In this document: positions 40,001-53,700 of the stretch, in pieces
How positions within the stretch are numbered: the first letter of the stretch is position 1
How the letters are laid out: every line of letters begins with the position of its first letter
Source: Actinostola sp. cb2023
Lineage: Eukaryota > Cnidaria > Anthozoa > Actiniaria > Actinostolidae
DNA: 64,000 nt
Direction of reading: 5' to 3'
NCBI GenBank assembly: GCA_033675265.1
Contig: JAUJYZ010001274.1
Location: forward strand, 62,001 to 126,000
Made by a program: the position numbers and the translations under genes
Notes under the pieces: generated by a model
Database searches by the model: none
What the model was told of the DNA's origin: nothing
Seen by the model: the letters and a program-made list of their open reading frames with translations, nothing else

Positions 40001-43000
40001 CGTGCGTACTTCCAAATTAAAGTTTTAACTCACCTGTACTTGTACTTTCGCTCTCAGTTTTGTTTCTTTAACACAAATACCGTTTACATTGAGATGTACT
40101 TTATATCCTATATATGAAAATGCATAATGATTGTTAATCGGTACAGAATTAACATTCCACTTGTCCGGTAAATAACTTCAATGAAACCTTTTCAAGTGTA
40201 GCAATCTTTAACTGAACTGAGTATAAACTTATACAAAAGTTACAACTGCACATTTAAAAGCATAAAATCAAAACTCGTTTACTGGAATTAGTAACTGGAT
40301 GAATAGACTGCAAAACAGTCCCTACTTTTCGCTCATCTTCTCGCTTCAATCCCCACGCGGCATTTTTCCCTCGTCATTCTGTTCCGATCACAGCCATACT
40401 GAAAACCATTGTCCGGCGATGTCCGGCTCGATTGTCATAATTCTTGACCCTAAACTATCTTGGTCCCAGAGGTAGAGGATTTCTCTCGTTGTATTTTACG
40501 AGCAGCAAATTAGCGGCTTTTGTTTACGACCAGCGAAATTTGCGGCTCTTAAAAAAATACAACGCGAAAAATGCAAGACAAAACTCTGGAACCCGGGTAT
40601 AGACTAACATGAATTCATTGACTTACCTCATCCGGCAACGCGTATACGAATTCAAACCCCCAACATCTCTGTAAACTACATTGCGAAATACGTTTCTTTA
40701 TAAGCTGTCAGTGGAAATGTACAAGTTGCGCAATTGAATTTTAATTGTACAGGAATATGGTGTAAAGGATGGGCTTCCTGTGGCATGTCACGCAATCACT
40801 GACCGTTGCAGTCTTCTGACATGGCAGCTCTTGATTTTCCTCAAAAACAGCAAGGTCGAGGTACAATACCGTTTGTATGCATTCTTGGAAGGTCATTACT
40901 GGGTTTAAGCCCATCCAACCTCCTGTTTTCTTAGTTCATATGAGCAATTTGAGGACGTAACACGGCTTTCTTCTTCGAACGGCTGTTCCAATTCCCGAAA
41001 CAACCACGCATGGAATTCCTTCAAAGACGTTTAATTTTAACCTGTAATGCTCTAAAGTGATCCAGTGATGTGATTAAATCATTCTTCTATGGTTGATGCA
41101 GCTTATGCTTGGAATTCAAGCCATGAAATTGTCGAAATAGGTGAGTTTCTGCACATCCCTCGTGAGTTTCTCTGAGTTTCTCTGTTTACACGTGACATTG
41201 AGTGTTTACAAAATCTCTCGTAATTTTCCGAAAATGGGGGTTGCATTTCGGCTCCTCCTACCTCCAATATATGATCGCCCAAAAATATTTTTTGATGTGC
41301 TACAAGAAGAAACATTGTTCTTTCTCTGACATGTATTTTTTTAGAGCTAGCTGAAATACCATCGGTGATATAACGTGTTGCAACTGGCTATCGAAAGTCA
41401 TCGTGAAAAATGAAAATAAAGTAAAAATCTGTAAAATATTTATTTTTTGACCTACACTACTGCCAAAGTATTCCAATCATACATAATTATCTCTTCTTTG
41501 TAACTATGTGTGTATTTTGTGTAAAAACGTGAGGATTGTGAGGATTTTGAGCGGTTTCCGAAGTGCACTCAAATGGTCTCCAAAAACCGGAAGTCAAGCA
41601 GCAACCGGAAGTTTGGGGCCGTTTGCCCAAAATAATAATCCGATGCAGCTAAAACTTATATGGTCGAAAAGGGTTCACCAAGGCCTTCCTTCAGGCCAAT
41701 TTTGAGGCATTTGGAATTTTCACATTCTGCACCCCAAATTTCAAAATAGTAGTCTCCCGCAATTAAGAACCTAAATAGCCTCAATTTGTGCTAAGTACCA
41801 TTTATATAAGAACCTGTTTAGGCTAACTTGGGAAAACTAGGTTCTTACTCGCGGGTTTTTACTGTAGCTCTAAAGTTATGTATATGGATTTTTGCTAGGA
41901 TATTGATACACAACAGAAATTTAGCCGGTTTTAATTTAAAAGTATGTTTAGCTGATTTAATAACATAACATTGGTGGATAACCAGAGTTTTTGGCCATGC
42001 TATCCGAAAATGTCAAAAAAAAACGGGTTCTCTGCCACAATAGAGTTTTACCTGTATTATGGTTATAGCCGAAGTTGTGTCCCATCTCGTGAGCCACGAC
42101 GACCAATGGACCAATGATTCCAAAAGACCACTAAAATAGTAATCACATTATATATATTTTAGGTCGCGCCATTTGTATTTTTTTTTCTTTTTCAGAAACT
42201 GCTCGATTCCTTATAAATTATAGTATACAGCATCGAGAATCCAGCGGTGCTCTTCGGCAAGAGCTCGGATGAAACATTGCCCCGCGCCGCCAGAGAATCG
42301 CTGGATAGCTTGCCTGCTAGAACGACTTCTTGGGGTTGAGACGCACTCAAGACCCAACCCCCCCTTCCCCCCCCTGCTAGTGGCGTTATTGCGAAAACCA
42401 TACCCAATACCAGACCAAAACGTACCAGATCCCATCCTAAAAAGGCAAAATGTATACCCTACCCCAGACCTGGGAGCTCAAAAACCATACCCTATCCCGT
42501 GGCATATACCCATATAGCGTATATAGGGGAGTACCCTCCCCCCGGGACTCAAGCGCATCAACCTGGACGGAGACATAATCATCATTAAGGTTTGACAGCT
42601 TGTACTTCGTGGTATTTTAATACCACGAAGTATAAAAGAAGACTCTGCTCGCACAAGTTACTAGTAACGTACTTGTCGTCTCCAACCAAAACTTCCGCAC
42701 TTTCAAACAAAATCTAGCTGGACACGTCTTTTGCCATTCAGGGTTTCTCTGTCGTCTACACCGGCAATGTCAGTGGATATTCCGATCTTCATAAAATATT
42801 CAAATTGTTATCGAATTCTGTCGGCAACTGTTCAAAAACAACGCTTCGATTTTTTTATGAACGTCAGACTATGAACTGTTCAGGGAATGAATCGACAGCA
42901 TCTTGTAAACAACTTTGATCACTTGGATTCATCTATCAACAGTCCTTCCAACAGCTGTCAACACTGATTTTTCACCCAGAGCGTCCGTTTTAATGAATGA

Positions 43001-46000
43001 AAATATGGCTGAGCTATGATTGGCCCTATTTTAATTTAAGGGGGAGCAAAAAATAGGGCCAATAAGAGCTCAGCCATATTTTCATTCATTAAAATCCTTT
43101 CCCTCCTTGCCCCAGTCCCCTTTCCCTACGCAGGCTCTCTCACGCCCCAGAAGTCGTTCTAGCAGGTAAGTTCTCCAACGGATCATGTGTACAATTTGTC
43201 TGCGCATGCGTTAGGATTCAGATTTCAAAGTACCTATTTGCATAATCGATACTTCAGCTTTTGTCGTTCATGTGCCAACGATGTGCCAACCAGAGATCGA
43301 TTGGCTGTTGAAACAAAACGTGCACTGCTGTGGAAGATTTAGTGAGCGATCTACGTCTCTAGAATGAAGTTTTAGGAAATGATTGAAAGGAAATCAATAG
43401 TTATCCTACTTTTCTGGTGCTGTGGATATATTTTTCCGACTAATGGAACAAAATCCGCCAAAAAAAGGCAACATTCTTACGGAGAAGTCGCCGGGTGAAT
43501 GAGTGATACTTGGACACTTCAAATCCACCGCAAAGCAAGAGGGACAATTTTTCAACTCCAACAAACAAGACCTTACGTAACTAGCATGAGAGAAGCAATA
43601 AATCACGGAAGAAAATTGCTATGGGGTGAGATACTAAGACAGGTTTTCTTAAAATTTAGTTTGACACGTCACCAATTCAGATAAGCGATTCGCAAACACA
43701 AACGGTTTACAGCTGATTCTAAAAAGTCAAACAAAATGAAGAATTAGGCTATGCTTTACAATAAACTTCAACACATAGAGTGTTTGTAATATGGTATATA
43801 CACCAGCGATGAAAATCAGTCATAATCAAAACAAATAGAATGTACTGATACCATAGTACCCAAATAATACGATCTCACACCGAGGGACAATTTTTCAGCT
43901 TAAAATAAGTTCTCGAATGCAAATAATAAGTTTTATTTGCTTTATTTGCCTGAGCGCTTCGGAGAAATAGTCGAGTGATGTATGTGGTAATATATTTTTT
44001 TAGTTGGTACATCCAGCGAGAAGTCCTGGCGCTTTATTTGCCTGAGCGCTTCGGAGAAATAGTCGAGTGATGTATGTGGTAATATATTTATCTAGTTGGT
44101 ACATCCATCGAGAAGTCCTGGCGCTTTATTTGCCTGAGCGCTTCGGAGAAATAGTCGAGTGATGTATGTGGTAATATATTTCTCTAGTTGGTACATCCAG
44201 CGAGAAGTCCTGGCGCTTTATTTGCCTGAGCGCTTCGGAGAAATAGTCGAGTGATGTATGTGGTAATATATTTATCTAGTTGGTACATCCAGCGAGAAGT
44301 CCTGGCGCTTTATTTGCCTGAGCGCTTCGGAGAAATAGTAGAGTGATGTATGTGGTAATATATTTCTCTAGTTGGTACATCCAGCGAGAAGTCCTGGCGC
44401 TTTATTTGCCTGAGCGCCTCGGAGAAATAGTCGAGTGATGTATGTGGTAATATATTTCTCTAGTTAGTACATCCATCGAGAAGTCCTGGCGATTTATTTG
44501 CCTGACCGCTTCGGAGAAATAGTCGAGTGATGTATGTGGTAATATATTTATCTAGTTCTTACATCCATCGAGAAGTCCTGGCGCTTTATTTGCCTGAGCG
44601 CTTCGGGAGAAATAGTCGAGTGATGTATGTGGTAATATATTTATCTAGTTGGTACATCCAGCGAGAAGTCCTGGCGCTTTATTTGCCTGAGCGCTTCGGA
44701 GAAATAGTCGAGTGATGTATGTGGTAATATATTTCTCTAGTTGGTACATCCATCGAGAAGTCCTGGCGATTTATTTGCCTGAGCGCTTCGGAGAAATAGT
44801 CGAGTGATGTATGTGGTAATATATTTCTCTAGTTGGTACATCCATCGAGAAGTCCTGGCGCTTTATTTGCCTGAGCGCTTCGGAGAAATAGTCGAGTGAT
44901 GTATGTGGTAATATATTTATCTAGTTGGTACATCCAGCGAAAAGTCCTGGCGCTTTATTTGCCTGAGCGCTTCGGAGAAATAGTCGAGTGATGTATGTGG
45001 TAATATATTTATCTAGTTGGTACATCCAGCGAGAAGTCCTGGCGATTTATTTGCCTGAGCGCTTCGGAGAAATAGTCGAGTGATGTATGTGGTAATATAT
45101 TTCTCTAGTTGGTACATCCATCGAGAAGTCCTGGCGATTTATTTGCCTGAGCGCTTCGGAGAAATAGTCGAGTGATGTATGTGGTAATAATATTTTATCT
45201 AGTTGGAACATCCAGCGAGAAGTCCTGGCGCTTTATTTGCCTGAGCGCTTCGGAGAAATAGTCGAGTGATGTATGTGGTAATATATTTCTCTAGTTGGTA
45301 CATCCAGCGAGAAGTCCTGGCGCTTTATTTGCCTGAGCGCTTCGGAGAAATAGTCGAGTGATGTATGTGGTAATATATTTATCTAGTTGGTACATCCATC
45401 GAGAAGTCCTGGCGATTTATTTGCCTGAGCGCTTCGGAGAAATAGTCGAGTGATGTATAAGGTAATATATTTCTCTAGTTGGTACATCCATCGAGAAGTC
45501 CTGGCGATTTATTTGCCTGAGCGCTTCGGAGAAATAGTCGAGTGATGTATGTGGTAATATATTTATCTAGTTGGTACATCCAGCGAGAAGTCCTGGCGCT
45601 TTATTTGCCTGAGCGCTTCGGAGAAATAGTCGAGTGATGTATGTGGTAATATATTTATCTAGTTGGTACATCCAGCGAGAAGTCCTGGCGCTTTATTTGC
45701 CTGAGCGCTTCGGAGAAATAGTCGAGTGATGTATGTGGTAATATATTTATCTAGTTGGTACATCCATCGAGAAGTCCTGGCGATTTATTTGCCTGAGCGC
45801 TTCGGAGAAATAGTCGAGTGATGTATAAGGTAATATATTTCTCTAGTTGGTACATCCATCGAGAAGTCATGGCGATTTATTTGCCTGAGCGCTTCGGAGA
45901 AATAGTCGAGTGATGTATGTGGTAATATATTTCTCTAGTTGGTACATCCATCGAGAAGTCCTGGCGCTTTATTTGCCTGAGCGCTTCGGAGAAATGGTCG

Positions 46001-47689
46001 AGTGATGTATGTGGTAATATATTTATCTAGTTGGTACATCCATCGAGAAGTCCTGGCGCTTTATTTGCCTGAGCGCTTCGGAGAAATAGTCGAGTGATGT
46101 ATGTGGTAATATATTTATCTAGTTGGTACATCCAGCGAGAAGTCCTGGCGCTTTATTTGCCTGAGCGCTTCGGAGAAATAGTCGAGTGATGTATGTGGTA
46201 ATATATTTTTCTAGTTGGTACATCCATCGAGAAGTCCTGGCGATTTATTTGCCTGAGCGCTTCGGAGAAATAGTCGAGTGATGTATGTGGTAATATATTT
46301 CTCTAGTTGGTACATCCATCGAGAAGTCCTGGCGATTTATTTGCCTGAGCGCTTCGGAGAAATAGTTGAGTGTTGTCTGTGGTTACATATTTTTATATGT
46401 TGAACTGGAACCGGTTTAATATGTAGGTATTAAACCCATTATATATTACTATACTATTGTGTGTATATCATGGCTAACTTAAGTCCGTATTTCGAGTCCT
46501 TCTTCCCGCCGTTGATATAGGCAGTGTTTTGCGGAGCAGCGCACAAAAATAAAGAGTCTTCTATTGTATTTTTTGATGTTGCATTATATGGGTATTATAG
46601 AAACGCATATGCAGGTTAATATCTAATGGGTTTAATACCTACATATTAAGCCGGTTCCAGTTCAATATACATATATTAATCCACAACCGGGTCAATATCC
46701 ATATATTAACCCACAACCGGGTCAATATCCATATATTAACCAACAACCGGGTCAATAGTCCATGCGATTAAGCCACAACCGGGTTAATATCCATATATTA
46801 ACCCACAACCGGGTCAATATCCATGCGATTAATCCACAACCGGGTCAATATCCAGATATCAAACCGCAATCGGGTCAATATCCAGATATTAACTTGGTCA
46901 GGTAATTAACCCAACTGTTAAATCATTACCTGCCCTACTGCCCTCGGAATGTATATGGCTTATTGCCCCCATTCGCGGTATTACATATTTACTTACCGCG
47001 TTAACAGCAGCCGATTGAGAACCACACATTGTTCCTAACCAGGCCATCCCGGCCACGACACCCCAACCATGATGACTTAGAAACTGTGCGTTGTCGTGGG
47101 GAATCTTACCAATCAGTTCGGCCTTACGATACTTGCTAAACGTGGAAAGTTCCGGTCCTCCTTCTGCTTGGCGCACCATTCGATCACCATTGGTCCAAAT
47201 CTCAATGGCTGCCATAACTATTCGAACATTAATTCGCTGATAGACCTAAAAACGAAATAAAGTACAGACTATAACCACAATGATGCTTTGCGGTCGTCAT
47301 TAGTACCCAGTCTTCCACTCGAATTATCTACAAGTGGTTCAATTAAAGTATGGTGGAAATTGGCGGGAATATTGTATTATATTTTATATTTTACGAACTA
47401 CTATGAGACTACAAGAAATATGTCAATATCACTACAGTCGTTTTCTCACCGCATCTACAGCATTGCACAAAATGGCGACTTTGTTGATGACGGTTGTCGA
47501 ATTGCTGTTGTATCTTTTATACTGAAAGATAATTGTAACAACAAATGTAGTCGTTAGGCTGGGGAGTAAGCAATATGACGATGAAGTTACAACTATGTTT
47601 TGCCGTCCAATGCTTCCCTAAATAATATGTTTTCACACTCGAATGGTTTCGTTTTTGAACCAATGAAAAAGCGTGGATAATAATAATAA

Positions 47690-47777
<88 letters not shown>

Positions 47778-50700
47778 TGCATTTCATCCAATCAAACTCT
47801 TTCACTACGTCAAGGTACCGTAACTTTCACACTCATACGAAAACGACATTATTAAAAATTAGTGTACACATTGAGTTTCTCATACCACGCCATTATCCAC
47901 CACAAAGAGGACCTCGTTGTATCTGGTTTCATTTGTTGTCAAGAATGGCCGATAGACTTCCTCCATGTTCACTACGGTACTGCGACGTAACTATATAAAC
48001 AAAGATATGATAGACAATGAATGGTCGATATGTTCACTACGATACTGCGACGTAACTATTTAAACAAAGACAGGATAGACAATGAATGGTTGATAGACTT
48101 CCTCCATGTTCACTACGATACTGCGACGTAACTATTTAAACAAAGACAGGATAGACAATGAATGGTTGATAGACTTCCTCCATGTTCACTACGATACTGC
48201 GACGTAACTATTTAAACAAAGACAGGATAGACAACGAATGGTTGATAGACTTCCTCCATGTTCACTACGATACTGCGACGTAACTATTTAAACAAAGACA
48301 GGATAGGCAATGAATGGTTGATAGACTTCCTCCATGTTCACTACGATACTGCGACGTAACTATTTAAACAAAGACAGAATAGACAATGAATGGTTGATAG
48401 ACTTCCTCCATGTTCACTACGATACTGCGACGTAACTATTTAAAAAAGACAGGATAGACAATGAATGGTTGATAGACTTCCTCCATGTTCACTACGATAC
48501 TGCGACGTAACTATTTAAACAAAGACAGGATAGACAATGAATGGTTGATAGACTTCCTCCATGTTCACTACGATACTGCGACGTAACTATTTAAACAAAG
48601 ACAGGATAGACAACGAATGGTTGATAGACTTCCTCCATGTTCACTACGATACTGCGACGTAACTATTTAAACAAAGACAGGATAGACAATGAATGGTTGA
48701 TAGACTTCCTCCATGTTCACTACGATACTGCGACGTAACTAGTTAAACAAAGACAGTATAGACAATGAATTACAATCAATTTCTTTACAATGTTTTTGCT
48801 GCACATTTAACTCACTCTCTTGATCGTTTGTGTGATCTTTGATTCTTTGGGCGTGGAATCCAACGAATGCTCTTCAGTCAACGTACCTGAGGATGCACCA
48901 AGTACGCATAAATTAGTGCACCACATATCCGGTAGGGGAGTACGGGTGCTTACTATAATATACATGTAGTGTCGGTTGTATATTTGGGGCAGGGATGACT
49001 CGCGATGAAGATAGTCGGATAAACATCGGGTAAATCGTCGCTGATATTCGAGCATCTGACTAGCTCCGAGCACTCTCCGAAGATTGGGACTGCTTATACA
49101 CCTATTCCAAAAATCGTTGTCCGGGCCGAAAGCAACAAGCAACAAGCTGACGACCGCAAAGAACTTTGGGACTTTCTCCTTATTCATTTATTCATCCGTA
49201 GACATTTTGACAACATACTTTTCAAATTGCCGAATAGTTCCAAATGATTGCTATTCAGCGTCCGTAGGGATAACTTCTAAAATACCACGGATAATTAATT
49301 AGGAGATTCCCAAAGTCCTTTGCGGTCGTCAGCTTGTTGCTTGTTGTTTTCGGCCAGGACAACGATATTTGGAATAGGTGTTTACGGACATACGGACTTA
49401 CACACTCCATAGCATAGTGCCGGGCTACGTCGACTCAATAGAGATAGTAGCCACAAAAATGACATTAGAAAATATTCTGAGCGCTGCAACATCTAGTATG
49501 GAGAAACATTATGAAAATCGTTTTCTCCCATACATTTACTGTATTGAAAATCGCTATGTAATTATGTAATTTTGAGAGAACTGTCTCCAAATTCGTTGAT
49601 TGTCTTCTCTTTGATCTCTGGCCCTAGCAATTTCACGGCAAGTTCTCAAATATATATGATTTGACGTAAAATAACAACTACAGGAACCGTGGTTCGTTAT
49701 TATACCTGGTCCAGTGTGTCTGACTATCTTATTACCCTTTTCCAGGTTGCAAATTTCTAATCTGTTTCATCGAAAACACGTCCGTGTCGTGCCTTGTCAT
49801 AGTTATTGGCTGACTCGTCCCCAGTCGTCTGGCCGGGGGGAAAAAGGCGCGCAAAGGGTCAAGGGAAGGGAGAAAGGAGAGAGACGACTGGGAAATCGTG
49901 TATCCAAGATGGCGGACGAAGCAATGGCGGACCAAAACAGCGAAAACCCGAATTTGGAAAATAGGCCAGTACATGTGGCATATTTAAAACAAAAATTACC
50001 CTGTCCTTACGTATCTTGTAAGGGGAAAGTATAACGGCTATTTTATGATGGAGAGGCAAAGGGCTAAACCGGAATGTTCGTAAAAGGAACCTTGAGCGCA
50101 TGCAGCGACTGCTGTCTGCTGAGCGAAGTTCATGTGAGGTTCCTCCATGGCCAAGAAACAATGGAGTACTTGAGGCGAGTTTCCTCGGAACGCCAATATC
50201 AGGTTGGTTTTTACACTTGGTTTGTTCTTTCGTAAATAGACCTGTTTGAACGAGCTGTTTGACCGTCATTTTGATAAAACTGAGAACATCCATCATAGTG
50301 ATTATTGTAGATTCTTCCATTGGTAAAACACACTGATAAAAGTAGAGACGAATTTTGAAGAAATAAAGTATAAATGTCTATTTTTAAAATATTTTGTTAA
50401 GGGGGGTCGGTACTATCTTTTGATGCTCGTTGCTAGGGAAAGTGAAATTGCCATAAGTCAATTAATATTTGGTTTACAGCCGTGAAATTTGGAACATAGT
50501 TATTCAGTGTAAGTGGGAATGTAATGATGACGCCACCGGGCCACGCCCATTGTCACGTGACCCAAAGCAGAAAAACACGTTTTTCAATGGCGTTTCGATT
50601 TTTTTTCAAAAATTATTGTTATCAGTATGTTTTTAAGAACGTTTCCAAAACATTCACGCATGGGTTTTTTGAATTTCGGAAAAATAAGAAAATGACGCTA

Positions 50701-53700
50701 AAATTCGTGTTTACAAAACCACGTATTTGCTTGTAACTTTCTTAGTTTTTAAAATATAATAAATCCCATGCGCTAAGTTTTAGATAATTCACGTTTATTT
50801 ATTAAAATATCGAAAAACCGCATATAAACTTTTTTTCCGACGAGAAAAACTTGATTTTGCAGACCGGAAGTAATTTGTTGAAATGCAAGCAGCCAGGTCA
50901 CTTAGCTCCTCCGCCATCTTTAAAATTACCCAGAATGCATTGTAACAAGCAGACTGAAACTCGACAAAAGTGGCAAGTCGCTGTACATGTCTTTATATCT
51001 TGCAAAAGCGGCTCAAATATTCCTTGAATTGCGTAGTTTAAGCTGCTTCTGCCCAGACACTGAAGTACTGGAGACTCCTGAATTGATGTCGAACATGTTT
51101 CTCCAACGCAAAACTTTGGAAATGATGGTTCAGTACACGTACACAGGATTTCGCCGGTTTGTGTTTTGACATCACGATTCACTTCAGTCGCACTGGAAGT
51201 CTCGGCTAGTGAGTAGTGTATGTCCAACGCGGATTATTCGCTTATTCTTTTGCTCTTTGTTTTCTATCTTTAGCGTGTCAACTTCCTCTTTCTTTTCAGT
51301 GAAAATTTGTTGTTGTGTTGAACTTGAGTCTAAAATATTGAAAATCTCGGCGAGTTTTCAGTTCTGAAAAACAATGTCACTTCTAATAAAAGTATATTTA
51401 GTGAATATAATTAATAAAACCTGCTACAAAATTATTATATCGTGTATTTTCCTGAATGAAACAAAAGTAAAACAAAACAAAACAATGTTTGCGTAAGTCA
51501 GTTCGGAAAGAAAATATCACTTCCGGTGTCGCGACATAGCAACCGTGTTACCTGGCAACGAGATAATACCGACCCCCCTTAAGGGAATTTTGGATTAAAA
51601 AAAACCAGCTTGGGTAATGTTAAGTAATATATTAAAATAAATATGAGGTTTATTATTACAACCAAGCCTCCTAATATTACTAAATATTCAGCTTTAAGCA
51701 GAACGTTTCATAAATGTGACCTTAAATCAGAAACTCTTTCCAAATTGGGTATTTTCTAAGGCTTACATTGTATTTATTTTCAGGACTTGAGAGTAGGCTC
51801 ATTGCAGGATTGTACAATACCAGTCACCATTCAAGAAACTGGACATGAATTAATAGACACTTAATGCCTGGTGCCAAGGGAAATAGTTAGTAAACATCGA
51901 GACTCGAGGGAAAACTACTAACTACGGTATTTCCGTTATATAGCAACCAAGAAAGAATGGAAGAAAGAATGGAAAATCTTTGTTTCTTTGCTTCGGGCTC
52001 CATTATCAGAAAACGTCTGTTCTGTCTCTTCTCAGTTTCTTGTTTATGATTCATGCGAAATGACACACCACCAGCTTTGTTCACGTTCTGATCACGTGCA
52101 CTGGTTTATTTTTACCATCCTAAGTATGTGTATGTCACGTGCGGTTACTTGTATCCCGTTCGGGAAATAAGTTATTATTTCCCACTTGGGATACATTTAG
52201 TTTTAGTAAGTGTCACGTGATCATCTACCAAACCAATGAGAGTGCTTGTTATATCGATAAAATTCATAGCTATATAACAACAGGGGATAAGCCATTAATT
52301 AGACATTCTCAGAGGGATCTTACATCTCCAGCAATTCAGAGCAAGTTAGAGAGAAGTAATACAAAGTGTTCTAGATCGCAAAAACACTCTTGTTATTTTG
52401 CCAACAGGTGGGTTAAAACCATTAGTTATGCTGTCCCATCCCTGATCGAGAAACAAGTAACTGTTGTTATATTTCCTTTACTGGCACTTCTGTTCTTTCT
52501 ATATCATAATTGACAACAATGTTTTTAGGAGTTTATCTCCCTAAATTAATACTAAAAATATCAAAACTTAAACACTAATATTTAGTATCTCAATGTATAT
52601 AGTTTCTTTATTTTTCCTTTCTTTTAGTTGTATTCACTACATTATGTTATAGCCTAATTAATTAATTAATATATTTTCCAACGTCATTATTTTCTATTTC
52701 AATATATATATTATATCGTATTATTATATCGTACATATAAACTCACACGGCCTGCCTCGATTAGCTTTGCTACCTCAGAGTGCAGGTCGTGTGAAATATT
52801 GTAAATATTTATTTATTATGAAATAAAGATTGATTGATTGATTGATTGATTGATTGAGCTTCTCGAGCAAATCCAGCAAGGAATATGCGTATTTCCATGA
52901 CATCTGTACAGATAAATGTGTGTTGCCATATATGTTTCATAACCTCCTCAATTGCAAAAAGCTTTCTTTGAATATTGATCATCTCTTCTGCAAGAACAAT
53001 GACATTTCAATATAACCCTTCAGGATCAGTGAAAAAAGGACTCGCATACCTGGTAACACTATATATATAGCTACTTTACAGTTAGAGGCACAACTGAAAG
53101 AGGCCTTCACTTTCAGGTTTACATAAGTATTTCTTTACACTGTACGTTAAGGTTCCATAAGAATTTCACCCCAATACTACATGTATATTGTCATTTGAAT
53201 GAGTTTGTGGTTGGTAGTGCCAGACAGAAAAAATAGAGTGATTCCAAAAAACCTGGGCACTACTAATTAGCTGTCAGTGTTTATTAGATGAAAAGAAAAC
53301 AAAAGAGTGAGTGTCTAATAGTGTGTATTGGTGTAGTTAGTAATGCCCAGGTTTATTGGAATCACTATATTGTAAAAACTTATATTGTATTTAAACTTAT
53401 ATTGAATTCTGGTATAAATAAAGTAAACATTCTTATAATATTCATTAATCATTCATAAGGTTACTGTCCAATCCGGATGCGCCATTTGTGTCACGTGCAT
53501 ACTCTTGTATATCCGATACATACTGAAAGCACGGGGAGGGTTTGAATATTCAGCAGGGAAATGTTGGGGTTGATGAATGAATACAATGCTTTATTAGAAT
53601 TCTGTATACCATACAGAATACTAATAGATCTATCAGTATTCTGTATATACAGAATACTAATAGATCTATTAATATTCTGTATCAAAAGAGGCAGAATATC

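Larger units (their letters stand above)
34849..41864. mobile_element. 7.0-kb DNA transposon with ~1-kb inverted arms, in ADAM intron 7
   Basis: Ends are CAGTAAAAACCCGCGAGTAA and its complement, each flanked by TA. The inner arms 35215-36192 and 40757-41760 are inverted copies at high identity; the left arm has an extra ~200 bp of AAGAACCTGTTTAGCCTAA-type repeats. The centre carries a spliced minus-strand gene (36724-39934). A TA duplication and CAGT ends would fit a Tc1/mariner-like integration, but the gene is not a Tc1-type DDE transposase, so I leave the superfamily open. Confidence 0.85.

Noticed and set aside
47593..47855. Poly-Tyr and poly-Asn ORFs
   Set aside because: They translate an (AAT)n microsatellite.
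48887..49187. Minus-strand ORF extending exon 3 upstream (starts MNKEKVPKFFAVVSLLLVAF)
   Set aside because: Its hydrophobic start looks like a signal peptide, but most of it lies in a foldback element and exons 1-2 already join exon 3 in phase through the acceptor at 48886.
50898..51227. 109-codon minus-strand ORF with several cysteines
   Set aside because: It lies within the TTAA-flanked element and is not matched to any known transposase or host domain.
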